64,000 nucleotides of DNA, taken from assembly GCF_007570825.1 (NCBI RefSeq), contig NZ_SUNB01000003.1:186001-250000 (forward strand), read 5' to 3'. This document shows positions 33,883 to 42,854 of this stretch, in pieces. The notes below the pieces were generated by a model. That model did not search any database, was not told the DNA's origin, and worked only from the letters and a program-made list of their open reading frames with translations. Numbering within the stretch: the first letter of the stretch is position 1; every line of letters starts with the position of its first letter. Both the position numbers and the translations under genes were made by a program. The stretch is from Pleionea sediminis. GTDB lineage: Bacteria; Pseudomonadota; Gammaproteobacteria; Enterobacterales; Kangiellaceae.

Positions 33883-34550
33883 TATGATTTCTCCATTATT
33901 CGCGATACGTTTAAGTTGACTTACTTGTTATACGTCTTAAAATTTTGGTCTTTCATTATTAATACGTCATTCAAAGTTCTTATAGATATTTATTTTTTAT
34001 AGCTCTGTAAATTATTGTTGCGCCATCTGTTGATAGAACGACTGCTCACTAAAATGACTTCACGCTAAGATGAAACCTCGCGCTAATTGATACTCATTAA
34101 ATAATGAGAGGATTAAGAAACGTAGTTTTATTCAACCAATTTGAGAACTGTTTAAGCCTTTTATCGAAAATATTGATTTTTATTATCGATTTAAGCTCAT
34201 ATATTTTTAATCAACACTATAAAAGCAACGCTGACTATTGACTAAAATTTTATAATGACAAGATAAGTGGAAAAAATATTTCTTTATTAAATTATTTCCT
34301 AAAAAGTTCAAGCCCTCTCGCTTGCTTTTCATTTTTGGATCTTATCGGAGACATTGTTTTTTTCGATCCCCCATTTAATGACGGTATTTTTCAAATTGGG
34401 AACACCCAATAAGATGGCACCGAGCCGCGTCACTTCTGGCAATAACGACGATATTAACTATTAGTAACTTCTCTTATTTTTGGTAACAGAAAACTAAGAT
34501 CAGCTCTTTAAACCCAACTCTCTCGGAAGAGAGTCCAATTTTGAGATAAT
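33883..34550. other. 668-bp intergenic region with a gene fragment
   Basis: This AT-rich gap separates the oxidase gene from the ankyrin-like gene. The only coding trace I find is the 30-codon fragment at 34329-34421. No tRNA, no long repeat, and no clear terminator for either side. Confidence 0.5.
34329..34421 (-). pseudogene. 3' remnant of a NirB-like oxidoreductase gene
   Basis: Thirty codons plus TGA read GAILLG(V)P(N)LK(N)(T)VIKW...NVSD(K)I. The intact gene at 40242-42854 ends GAILLGYPDLKKAVIKW...NVSDTIDKL, so this is clearly a second copy of the same C-terminus. By eye about two thirds of the residues agree. Homology starts sharply near 34421 and ends near the stop codon. Genes at 34551-40154 lie between the fragment and the intact gene. 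Confidence 0.8.
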
Positions 34551-36629
34551 ATGAAGTACAATAGGGCAATTTTTTCAGCAGTGTGGTATCGGATGAACAA
34601 AAGTAAACTCACAATATTGACAGCGACAATCACAGCAATAGGCATTGCTGTCTATTTTTTGATTTTTACTGGCAACAGCAATAACAACGTCTCTAAAACG
34701 GTGGATGCAGCGAATAAAAAGCAACCCGTTAGTATTCAATCACTGAAACCCGAAGTTGAAGATTGGGCCAACCGTAAAACGGCTTTCTTGAGTGGCCAGG
34801 ACTTCAAACGTTGTATGAGCGTTATTCAGAGCGTCAAATCCGCTGCCTCAAACATTCAGGAAGGTCATATCAAACTTTCCGAATCATTCATTAACCAATA
34901 CCCCATAGAACAACTGGCCTTAGCAATCTATGCTGTCGATCTCCGTCCAACCGACCAACTGGACCTAAAAAAAAGACTGCCGAGTGTACGAGTGGATCAC
35001 TATCGACAAACTCAGATTGCTAACGACGAAAAAATCGATCTTACACTCCAAAATAATTATATGGGCCGATTTTTAGAAGCTTCCGAAGATGAAAGACAAC
35101 GCATGAAAGCAAAACATCTTATAACGCCCAGAGACGTTTCTACAATGCTGCGCTCTCACGACCGATATAAAGATGTGTACAAAGGAAGAAGGTCTAAGAT
35201 TACAAGCATCTATGATACCAACGGCAAAGAGTACAAATACTATTACTTTAACAATGAACAGATAAAGTTAGCCATTGACCATCTGGATAAATTAAACTCT
35301 GTGTTTCAAAGCGATATCCCTTACTCGAGAGTCACTTTATTAGAGATTGCTGTAGCCACTTCAAATGCTGAAATGGTCGAGTATTTATTAAATCGGGGAG
35401 TGATCCCTGAAAATACTTACACTCGCCCAAACGCTCTAGAAGTGGCATTAATTCAAAGTGATTTTGAGCGATATCCCGAAGAAGTGAAACGCATTGTTCA
35501 GTTACTTTCAAAATACAATCTCTCTTATCGAATGACCGATGATACCATGTACAGTCAAATGATTGGTGATTACGGACTATGGGTTGAGGTTGATAAGTTA
35601 AAGCCCGAACGAATCGCATTTTTTTCAAAGTTAGGCTTTGACATTACTGAAGTAAAGCCAATTGAATACTTTCAAGAACTGGCCGATGAAAAGATAACAC
35701 ATGATCTGTTGACATTTTATGAGCAGAAAATGTATGCCGCCAGTGATACTTCCAAACCAGAAGTGGAAGATTGTATTGCCTATGTTCAGCAAACCTATCA
35801 AAAGCTGTCGTCAAACGATTTAAAAGATGCTTTAGATCACACGTTTAACAGCGCTGAAAAAAAGCTCGAATATTTGCATGAACTAGAGCCTGGGTTGGTC
35901 GATGCTTATCGGCACTTAGAAAATAATAAGACGGTCGAACAAGTTGGGTTTGTTATCCATTGGCAAAATAGTACGGCTGCTGACCACTTGATTAAAGGCG
36001 AATTCAAACAGTTTGAGGCATTATATAAAAAAGAAACGGACAATATTGACTTTAAGACAGTATTTAATCGCGTTGCTCATGAATCATTAGAAGGCGTGAC
36101 TTACCTGTTAGATAATGGGTTTGCTCCCGCATCGATTGAATTACACAAAGCGGTCGATTACGACCTTGACGTCATTGACTACTTAGTTGAGCGAGAAGTT
36201 CTAACGATTGATCGAGATCCCTTCAATCGAACCCTGGTTTATTACGCCGCACAGCAATGCAACTTAGAATTGATTCAACATTTGGCAGAAAAAAGTGTGC
36301 CCTATCACTTGGGTGAATATGGCTCCGATCCGGTGGGTGCCGTTTTAAGAGCCAGTGCGTATCCAGGTAGTTATTGTTCTCGTAACCAGCAAGATGAGGA
36401 AAAACCAACAAAAGAATCGGACATTATTAATGCATTAGTCACTGCGTATCAACCTCCGATAAAAGACTATCACTTGCAACGTCTGGGTGAAGTGCAACTG
36501 TTAAATTATGACCTCTTTTTGGACATCACGAATAACACGGACGCCTTTAAGTCAGTGTCGCCATCACCTATTTCGGGCTACTACATCGAACCAGGTCAAA
36601 AAATGAATGGAGTGCCCATTTGGCGTTAG
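34551..36629 (+). CDS. Membrane-anchored ankyrin-repeat-like protein
   Basis: 692 residues; a start at 34593 (MNKSKLTILT...) is also possible. One N-terminal membrane helix (LTILTATITAIGIAVYFLIF) anchors a periplasmic or cytoplasmic body. The body is helical with ankyrin-like pairs: SRVTLLEIAVATSNAEMVEYL-type, VTYLLDNGF...SIELHKAVDYDLDVIDYL and NLELIQHLAEK. The earlier region is unique and charged. No enzyme motif. Possibly a binding scaffold. It lies between a NirB-like 3' remnant and a microsatellite, so it may belong to an acquired block. Confidence 0.7.
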   Translation: MKYNRAIFSAVWYRMNKSKLTILTATITAIGIAVYFLIFTGNSNNNVSKTVDAANKKQPVSIQSLKPEVEDWANRKTAFLSGQDFKRCMSVIQSVKSAASNIQEGHIKLSESFINQYPIEQLALAIYAVDLRPTDQLDLKKRLPSVRVDHYRQTQIANDEKIDLTLQNNYMGRFLEASEDERQRMKAKHLITPRDVSTMLRSHDRYKDVYKGRRSKITSIYDTNGKEYKYYYFNNEQIKLAIDHLDKLNSVFQSDIPYSRVTLLEIAVATSNAEMVEYLLNRGVIPENTYTRPNALEVALIQSDFERYPEEVKRIVQLLSKYNLSYRMTDDTMYSQMIGDYGLWVEVDKLKPERIAFFSKLGFDITEVKPIEYFQELADEKITHDLLTFYEQKMYAASDTSKPEVEDCIAYVQQTYQKLSSNDLKDALDHTFNSAEKKLEYLHELEPGLVDAYRHLENNKTVEQVGFVIHWQNSTAADHLIKGEFKQFEALYKKETDNIDFKTVFNRVAHESLEGVTYLLDNGFAPASIELHKAVDYDLDVIDYLVEREVLTIDRDPFNRTLVYYAAQQCNLELIQHLAEKSVPYHLGEYGSDPVGAVLRASAYPGSYCSRNQQDEEKPTKESDIINALVTAYQPPIKDYHLQRLGEVQLLNYDLFLDITNNTDAFKSVSPSPISGYYIEPGQKMNGVPIWR

Positions 36630-36783
36630 AATAAGTAATTGCCCAAAGAATTAGTTTTCATTAAAAGAGCGGTTTAAAAAATCTGACTGCAAGACCAGTG
36701 ACAGCAAACTGAATCGTTTATTGAATGAATTATTCCTTTCTTAAACAGCTTATTTTTGTTAACCAGTTCAGGGCCACTCATCT

Positions 36784-36967
36784 GCTTTTAGCTTTTAGCT
36801 TTTAGCTTTTGACTTTTGGCTTTTGGCTTTTGGCTTTTGGCTTTTGGCTTTTGGCTTTTGGCTTTTGGCTTTTGGCTTTTGGCTTTTGGCTTTTGGCTTT
36901 TGGCTTTTGGCTTTTGGCTTTTGGCTTTTGGCTTTTGGCTTTTCGGCTTTTCGGCTTTTCGGCTTTA
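36784..36967. repeat. 7-bp microsatellite (GCTTTTG)n, about 25 units
   Basis: Three GCTTTTA units (36784-36804), one GCTTTTG, one ACTTTTG, then 17 perfect GCTTTTG units (36819-36937), a GCTTTTC, and 8-bp GGCTTTTC units to 36967. Seven is not a multiple of three, so all three forward frames stay open and read FGFWLLA-like, and the reverse reads KPKAKSQ-like. These are artefacts of the repeat. It lies in a 594-bp gap (36630-37223) between the ankyrin-like gene and the GntR gene; nothing else is identifiable except the palindrome at its far end. Confidence 0.97.
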
Positions 36968-37183
36968 TCAGAAACATCAATTTTCCAATCACCCACATAG
37001 TTACCGCATTGTTAAATCGAAGCACCTTCTTAAAGTCAGAGCGAAACAAAGCTCGGGCACTTGCTTAATATTTTATAAAAAATTCAATAGGTTATGGTAA
37101 CAACCATACGAATCCCTCCTATCACCCTTTCAAACAGAGTCTCATTATCACCACTTAACTGTTGATCTTTTGCTCACAATTGT

Positions 37184-37205
37184 ATTATTGTATTAATACA
37201 ATAAT
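37184..37205. promoter_or_regulatory. 22-bp perfect palindrome upstream of the GntR/ABC operon
   Basis: ATTATTGTATTAATACAATAAT reads the same on both strands. It ends 18 bp before the start codon of the YtrA-type GntR regulator, overlapping where a -10 region would lie. GntR regulators bind such palindromes, so autoregulation is likely. This is inferred from position; no binding data. Confidence 0.65.
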
Positions 37206-37223
37206 TACTGAGAGTTAATTACA

Positions 37224-37613
37224 TTGATCATTCATCTGTCTCAACAAGACGGAGTACCGGTGTATTTGCAAATTATCCAGCAGATAAAGCAAATGATCGC
37301 CGTTGAACGGCTGTTACCGAATCAGGAGTTACCTCCGATACGCGTGCTCGCCGAGCAATTATTAATTAACCCGAACACGGTCGCCCGCGCGTATCGCGAA
37401 CTTGAACACGAAGGTTGGGTGTATAAAAAACGAGGGGCTGGCACCTTTGTTTCGGAATCTCACACCACCATGTCGGAAGAGGTTTGTCGAAAACAATTGC
37501 AAGAGCGTATTGATGCTCTGCTCGCCGAAGCCGATCACATGAACATTGATGTGGAACAACTGGTGTCCATGTTGCAACAACGCGCCTTAGATAAGGCAAA
37601 AGAGGAATCTTAA
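37224..37613 (+). CDS. YtrA-subfamily GntR regulator
   Basis: 129 residues from a TTG with a GAGAG ribosome-binding site. The N-terminal winged helix is complete: PVYLQIIQQIKQMIAVERL, LPPIRVLAEQLLINPNTVARAYREL, EHEGWVYKKRGAGTFV. The effector part is short and helical, the mark of the YtrA subfamily, which controls its own ABC transporter operon. The ATPase gene starts two bases after its stop. Envelope stress or peptide antibiotics are common triggers for such operons, but nothing here shows which. Confidence 0.88.
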   Translation: MIIHLSQQDGVPVYLQIIQQIKQMIAVERLLPNQELPPIRVLAEQLLINPNTVARAYRELEHEGWVYKKRGAGTFVSESHTTMSEEVCRKQLQERIDALLAEADHMNIDVEQLVSMLQQRALDKAKEES

Positions 37614-37614
37614 T

Positions 37615-38541
37615 ATGACGTCATCGAACTCAACTACGCAGCTCCCGGTTTCTATCGAGTCGCTGAGTCGTCAATTTGGCAACAAAAACGCATTGAATAA
37701 TGTGTCGTTAAACATTCAGGCCGGTCAAGTATTTGGCATAGTCGGTGAAAACGGCGCGGGTAAAACGACGTTAATTAAACACTTGCTGGGTTTGTATAAA
37801 GCGCAACAAGGCAGCGTAAAAATATTTGGCCTGGATCCGGTTGAGTCGCCCGAGCAAGTCCTATCGCGCATTGGTTATTTGTCGGAAGAACCGGACATGC
37901 CCGCCTGGATGACGGTTTCGGAACTGTTAAATTATACAGCGTCGTTTTATCCAAGTTGGGACATGACTTACGCTAATGAATTAATTGACATGTTTGAAGT
38001 GTCGCCCAATAAAAAAGTAAAAGATTTATCAAAAGGACAAAAAGCGCGTGTGGGATTGTGTTTGGCGCAAGCGCATCGTCCCGATTTATTACTGTTGGAC
38101 GAACCGTCTTCGGGGCTTGATCCCAATGTACGAAACGATATTTTAGCGGCCATTATCCGAACCGTGGTTGATGAAGGTCGAACGGTTATTTTTTCTTCTC
38201 ATTTGTTAGAAGAAGTCGAACGTGTGAGCGATCATTTGTTAATGCTGAGTCATGGTCACGTGCTTTTATCAGACTCGATGGACAACGTACTCACACAACA
38301 CCATCGCTTTGTTATCAATAAAACGTTTAATGAATTAACAACGCAAAACCTGCCGCCGATTATTCGCTCCGATTCGAATGGTAAAGAATGTGTGATTGAT
38401 GTATTTGGCGATAAACAAGCCATTGAGGCCGAGCTGGCAGCGCAAGGCAGTAAAGTATTAAGTTATAAATCGATGACCTTGAATGATATTTTTGTCGCGC
38501 GCAGTAAGCAACAACACCCAACCGCGGAGACAATGCAATGA
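37615..38541 (+). CDS. ABC transporter ATP-binding protein
   Basis: 308 residues. Walker A is GENGAGKTT, the signature is LSKGQ, and Walker B is LLLLDEPSSGLD, with a switch His in SSHLLEE. The C-terminal 80 residues form the small beta-domain seen in drug/lipid exporters of the YtrB/CcmA type. It overlaps the permease gene as ATGA. It is a single half-transporter ATPase and would work with the permease that follows. Confidence 0.93.
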   Translation: MTSSNSTTQLPVSIESLSRQFGNKNALNNVSLNIQAGQVFGIVGENGAGKTTLIKHLLGLYKAQQGSVKIFGLDPVESPEQVLSRIGYLSEEPDMPAWMTVSELLNYTASFYPSWDMTYANELIDMFEVSPNKKVKDLSKGQKARVGLCLAQAHRPDLLLLDEPSSGLDPNVRNDILAAIIRTVVDEGRTVIFSSHLLEEVERVSDHLLMLSHGHVLLSDSMDNVLTQHHRFVINKTFNELTTQNLPPIIRSDSNGKECVIDVFGDKQAIEAELAAQGSKVLSYKSMTLNDIFVARSKQQHPTAETMQ

Positions 38542-40154
38542 ACACCCGCATGATAAGATCGTTATTGTGGGAAATTGTTTTTCGCGACAAGTTACGTTTT
38601 TTATTGTTGCTTGCTGGCAGTTTGTTAGCCGTAACGGTATTTAATGTCGGTGTTGATTATTTTCCCAATCTCTCAGAATTTACACACTTTTTAATTGGCT
38701 TTTATTTTTTAAGTGGCTTGTATTTTGTTTCGGCCTTTAGTTATGCGCAGTTTAACCAACAAACCTTTGAGTCTGAATTTCCGGCACATTTGCACCGGCT
38801 GCCCTTATCCACTCGAATGCTGGTTGCTCTGCCATTAATCTCTGGCTGGTTGTTTTTATTCGGTTATTCCGAACTGTGGTTGGCTATTTTACCGACCGAC
38901 GAAGCCACAGTAACCAATCATTTCAGTCTGTTGTTGGTCTGCGGTATTGCAGTGAGTTGGTTTCAATCGCTCAGTTGGGGATTAAACCGATCGTTTTTAG
39001 TCAGTGGTCCCATTTTAGTGACGGTCATTACCTTAACCGTGGTGTGTTTTACCAACACAAAACCCTTTTCCGATACTTTAATACCTTATTCCGTTGCCTA
39101 CAGTGGACTGATTGTCATATTAATAATCGGCTGTGGTGTTTCTTATCTTGCCGTTAAACAGGCGCGCCAAGGCAGCTCGCTCTCGAAAAAACTGTCGTTT
39201 TCTCTGTCGCGATTTTTCGTGCGTACTTTAACTCAGCCACATCAAGATGGCCTGACTGCTCAAGTATGGTACGAATCGCGACTGTTCGGTTGGATGCTAC
39301 CGGCGTTTGCGACCGCCGCCAGTATTGTCATGCTCGTGCTATTGATCAATGCGACCGATCCACAAAATATTCTTCAAGCGATCATTATGTTGTGTTTCAG
39401 TTTAATTTACCTGTCGGGTATTGCCGGCTTTAACTTTGCTCGTTCGCACCCCACTAACGGCGATTTTTCGATGATGTCTTTTTGGGCCACACGACCGCTC
39501 TCGAGCGTTAAGTTGGCAAATGCAAAATTATTGATGGCGTTTAAAAGTATTGTTTACTCTCTATCGATTTTTATCGGCTTGATGATATTGTCTTTATTGG
39601 CCGCGAGCGAAACGTCGGCCGTAAATCAACTTTGGCAATCCACCATAAACACAATAGGATGGACTGACGCGATTAGTGTGATTGCATTAGCAATAATTCT
39701 TGTTAGCTTACTTGCCTGGATTACTTGCAGTTTAGCTATGAGTGTTTCACTGTTAGGCAATAAAAAAATTAATCGAATCATTACGATGATGTTTGTGGTG
39801 GTGATGATTGGTGTTTTTGGAATATCCATTCAATGGAATGTCACCACTTGGCTTAAACCGCTCATTTTACAGTTTGGTACAGTATTAATTATTGTGCCGG
39901 GTATTTCTGCCATGATCGTTTTGGCTGTTTTGTCGGATCATTTTAAGAGCTTAGCGCCCTTGTCAGTACTCAAGAAACCAGTGTTAAGTATTATTTTCTT
40001 ATTAAGTGGTTTAATCACTTTTATTCTTGTATTAAATTTACCAACGGCCATGACTTATCTTCTGTTGTTAATCGCCGCAACGCTCACACTTTTGGCGGCA
40101 CTCCCGCTATTAGCGGCCCCTATCGCACTCGCTAAAAATCGACATGTGGCATAG
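38538..40154 (+). CDS. ABC transporter permease
   Basis: 538 residues with about twelve membrane segments, beginning LRFLLLLAGSLLAVTVFNVG, and no soluble domain of note. It is translationally coupled to the ATPase. The sequence is not close to any permease I can name. The YtrA-type regulator suggests export or self-protection. Confidence 0.8.
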   Translation: MNTRMIRSLLWEIVFRDKLRFLLLLAGSLLAVTVFNVGVDYFPNLSEFTHFLIGFYFLSGLYFVSAFSYAQFNQQTFESEFPAHLHRLPLSTRMLVALPLISGWLFLFGYSELWLAILPTDEATVTNHFSLLLVCGIAVSWFQSLSWGLNRSFLVSGPILVTVITLTVVCFTNTKPFSDTLIPYSVAYSGLIVILIIGCGVSYLAVKQARQGSSLSKKLSFSLSRFFVRTLTQPHQDGLTAQVWYESRLFGWMLPAFATAASIVMLVLLINATDPQNILQAIIMLCFSLIYLSGIAGFNFARSHPTNGDFSMMSFWATRPLSSVKLANAKLLMAFKSIVYSLSIFIGLMILSLLAASETSAVNQLWQSTINTIGWTDAISVIALAIILVSLLAWITCSLAMSVSLLGNKKINRIITMMFVVVMIGVFGISIQWNVTTWLKPLILQFGTVLIIVPGISAMIVLAVLSDHFKSLAPLSVLKKPVLSIIFLLSGLITFILVLNLPTAMTYLLLLIAATLTLLAALPLLAAPIALAKNRHVA

Positions 40155-40180
40155 TTTGCTACTGCAACTTTCAACCTCGG

Positions 40181-40218
40181 TCAATCACAAAGTTCCCAAT
40201 GCCATTCTTTGTGATTGA
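40181..40218. terminator. Bidirectional hairpin between convergent genes
   Basis: TCAATCACAAAG (40181-40192) and CTTTGTGATTGA (40207-40218) form a perfect 12-bp stem with a 14-base loop. It lies between the permease stop (40154) and the stop of the NapH-fusion gene (40242). There is no long T-run, so termination is inferred from position and stem strength. Confidence 0.65.
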
Positions 40219-40241
40219 ACCGAATATTTAACCTTAAATTC

Positions 40242-42854
40242 CTATACCCACTCACCTGCTTTTAGTTTATCAATAGTATCGGAGACATTAGTTTTCTCGT
40301 TCACCCATTTAATGACCGCTTTTTTTAAATCGGGATAACCCAATAAAATGGCGCCCACAACAATACCCTCACGAATCACTAACTTGCGGTAACGCCCTTC
40401 GTCTTCCAACACAATAAGAGTGTCAGTCTCCTGGCCATTAAAGTCGCCCATCGATAACAACTCAACGCCCACCACTTTTAATGCAGTAGGTTGTGGATGA
40501 TGATGAAACTCATTGTGATCACCTAACGCATTTAAGGCAGCGGTTTTACCTTGCTCAACAGCGACGGTCCATAACCCAGGAATGGCACCCGGTTGATCGG
40601 CTAACTCAGCCAGATCGCCGGCAACATAAATATCGTCACTCGCTTGCAGCTGCGCATTAACCACCACGCCGCGATTGGTTTTTAAACCGGCTTTTTCGGC
40701 AATGGTGGTATTGGGTGCAATACCGGCGGCGACCAACAAAACATCGCACTTTTCGCTGTCACCATTTTTTAATTGAATGGATTTGATTTTTGATTCGCCA
40801 GCTACGCTCGCCACTTCCGCTTGATATTGAATGTGTAAACCCAAACCATCTAAATAACCGTGCAATATTTTTGCTGCGGCGGCATCGAGTTGGCGTTTGA
40901 GTAAATGTTCCGATCGTTCTAAAACCGTTACCCGCAAACCAATTTTTAACAGCGCGTAAGCCGCTTCTAACCCCAGTAATCCACCACCGGCGACAACCGC
41001 AAATCGCGAATCGTTCGCTTGCACATAATCGCGAATGATCATGGCATCGTCGGCACTGCGTAAACTAAAACAACCGTCGCAACCAAACCCCTCAATGCCG
41101 GGAATGTTTGCTTCGCTACCCGCAGTTAAAATTAATTTATCGTATTGCAAAGTTTCGCCCGTGGCTAACTGCACTTGTTTCTTTTCTGTATCGATGGATT
41201 TGGCGCGCGTGTTTAACCAGTTTTTGATCATGCGCGTGGTGTACCAATCTTCGGGTAACAACATTAATCCTTGCATGCCACTGCTGGTGTAAATCAATTT
41301 TGAAATGGCCATACGATTGTACAACGGATATTTTTCGGAACCGACTAAATCAATTTCCAAAGTTGGATGAAACCGTCGTAAATAATCGGCCGCGGTAACA
41401 CCGGCAATACCATTACCAATAATCACCACGTGTTTGACGGCATCGTCGACATTGAACTTGGGCACTAAGGTTTGTTGCGACGCCGATGCTGCCGGATCGA
41501 GATCGATCGTGACATTACCATTGACCGACGCACTGCACGCCATACGCACCCGTTTAAAATAACCGAGGCGTTCTAAGGTGGATTGTTCTTCGGCACCCTT
41601 TTCCGATAAGTTTTCTTCGCCATCAAGAATAGCCACCGGATCGGCACCACAGGCGCCCATGCGACAACCGGAATTTATTTTCTCGCCATTGTTTTCCAGT
41701 AAATCGAGTAAGGTTATGCCGGGTTCTGCCACCAATTGCACACCACTGGGTTTCACTTCAACAACGGGATTGTTCGACTGTTGCGATCGCTTGCGCGTTA
41801 GTGGGCTGTTGGAACCCACTTTGGCAGTGCTGGAAGCAAACAGTTGCGAGAGAAACGCTTTTTCTTTATCGAAGGTGCGCAATATCCATTGAATAGATAG
41901 CACGGCAACAACCGTACGCCCGGACCATACGGCCCATTCCGGAATGGTTATTTCGACCAACTGTTCGACACTGGAAAAAATAATGGGCAAAGCAAACCAG
42001 TAAAATAAATTAATACTGATCATCGCGTAAATGGTGGTGATTTTATGCGGTGAGACTTTGATAAAAGTTTCTAAAACCTGGTAGCTACCAATACCAACCA
42101 AACAATAAAAACCGAATTGTAAATACAATTCCCACCAGGCCACGTCGGGCGTGTAATCCAAGGTAAAAAACGCCAAGATTAATCCGGGCATGAGTCCGGC
42201 AAAAAACTTTCTGTCGGCGCCGTACACCGGATCTTTATCATAAAGATCGGCAAGGTACGCCACTTTAGGATTGAAGTCGTAACAATTACGGGTACAACCG
42301 ACGCAGGGTTGGCAATGACTGTTGGGAATGAGCACAGCGGGCGTTTGCGCGTACAAACGTTGCACCGGCAACAATGGGCAAAAACTTCCACACCAACCAC
42401 TTTTACCTTTAAAAATAATGCCGCCAACGAAAGCCAACGACATGGCAATTAAAACTAACAGTGCAACGGCAAAGGCATCGTGATTTAACACAATTTTTCG
42501 CAACGGAATGGCAGTGAATAATAAAAGAATGCCAATCACTGTGGCGTAACGGCGTAAGCCTTGTGGTAATTCAAATTCGAAACTAAAACGAAATAGTCGT
42601 GGTAATTGATTGGTCGCTGCCAGCGGACATAAGTTGCGCCACAAGCCCGGCATTAACCAAAAGACAATAGGTAACACAGGAACGGCAATCCCCCAAAATA
42701 AAACCAGTGCCAGCTCAGGCTGGTACCAACACAAAACAACAAAACCCGCAACGGTTGCAAAACTGCCTAACCGAAAAATATGCCAACACCAGATCGGTAG
42801 CCAGCGTTTTTGTTGCATATAGTTGGGAAAGATCACATCGTCCTTGTTGCTCAC
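40242..42854 (-). CDS. NapH-like / 2Fe-2S ferredoxin / NAD(P)H oxidoreductase triple fusion
   Basis: 870 residues from a GTG that shares one base with the stop of the upstream gene. Part 1 (1-330) is a polytopic NapH/NosR-type membrane module: RNLCPLAA near 76, WCGSFCP (Cys155, Cys159) and CxxCxxCxxxC (Cys181-184-187-191) for 4Fe-4S. Part 2 (about 365-455) is a plant-type ferredoxin domain with Cys397, Cys402 and Cys440, but Asp405 replaces the usual third Cys. Part 3 (from 476) is a FAD/NAD(P)H disulphide-type reductase (VIIGNGIAGVTAADYL) with a NirB-like C-terminus. It should carry electrons between a pyridine nucleotide and a membrane carrier such as quinone. Confidence 0.85.
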   Translation of the reverse strand: MSNKDDVIFPNYMQQKRWLPIWCWHIFRLGSFATVAGFVVLCWYQPELALVLFWGIAVPVLPIVFWLMPGLWRNLCPLAATNQLPRLFRFSFEFELPQGLRRYATVIGILLLFTAIPLRKIVLNHDAFAVALLVLIAMSLAFVGGIIFKGKSGWCGSFCPLLPVQRLYAQTPAVLIPNSHCQPCVGCTRNCYDFNPKVAYLADLYDKDPVYGADRKFFAGLMPGLILAFFTLDYTPDVAWWELYLQFGFYCLVGIGSYQVLETFIKVSPHKITTIYAMISINLFYWFALPIIFSSVEQLVEITIPEWAVWSGRTVVAVLSIQWILRTFDKEKAFLSQLFASSTAKVGSNSPLTRKRSQQSNNPVVEVKPSGVQLVAEPGITLLDLLENNGEKINSGCRMGACGADPVAILDGEENLSEKGAEEQSTLERLGYFKRVRMACSASVNGNVTIDLDPAASASQQTLVPKFNVDDAVKHVVIIGNGIAGVTAADYLRRFHPTLEIDLVGSEKYPLYNRMAISKLIYTSSGMQGLMLLPEDWYTTRMIKNWLNTRAKSIDTEKKQVQLATGETLQYDKLILTAGSEANIPGIEGFGCDGCFSLRSADDAMIIRDYVQANDSRFAVVAGGGLLGLEAAYALLKIGLRVTVLERSEHLLKRQLDAAAAKILHGYLDGLGLHIQYQAEVASVAGESKIKSIQLKNGDSEKCDVLLVAAGIAPNTTIAEKAGLKTNRGVVVNAQLQASDDIYVAGDLAELADQPGAIPGLWTVAVEQGKTAALNALGDHNEFHHHPQPTALKVVGVELLSMGDFNGQETDTLIVLEDEGRYRKLVIREGIVVGAILLGYPDLKKAVIKWVNEKTNVSDTIDKLKAGEWV

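Noticed and set aside
36784-37049. Several frames reading FGFWLLA or KPKAKSQ repeats
   Set aside because: A 7-bp repeat without stop codons leaves all forward frames and the reverse frames open. No signal peptide, ribosome-binding site or unique part supports a protein.
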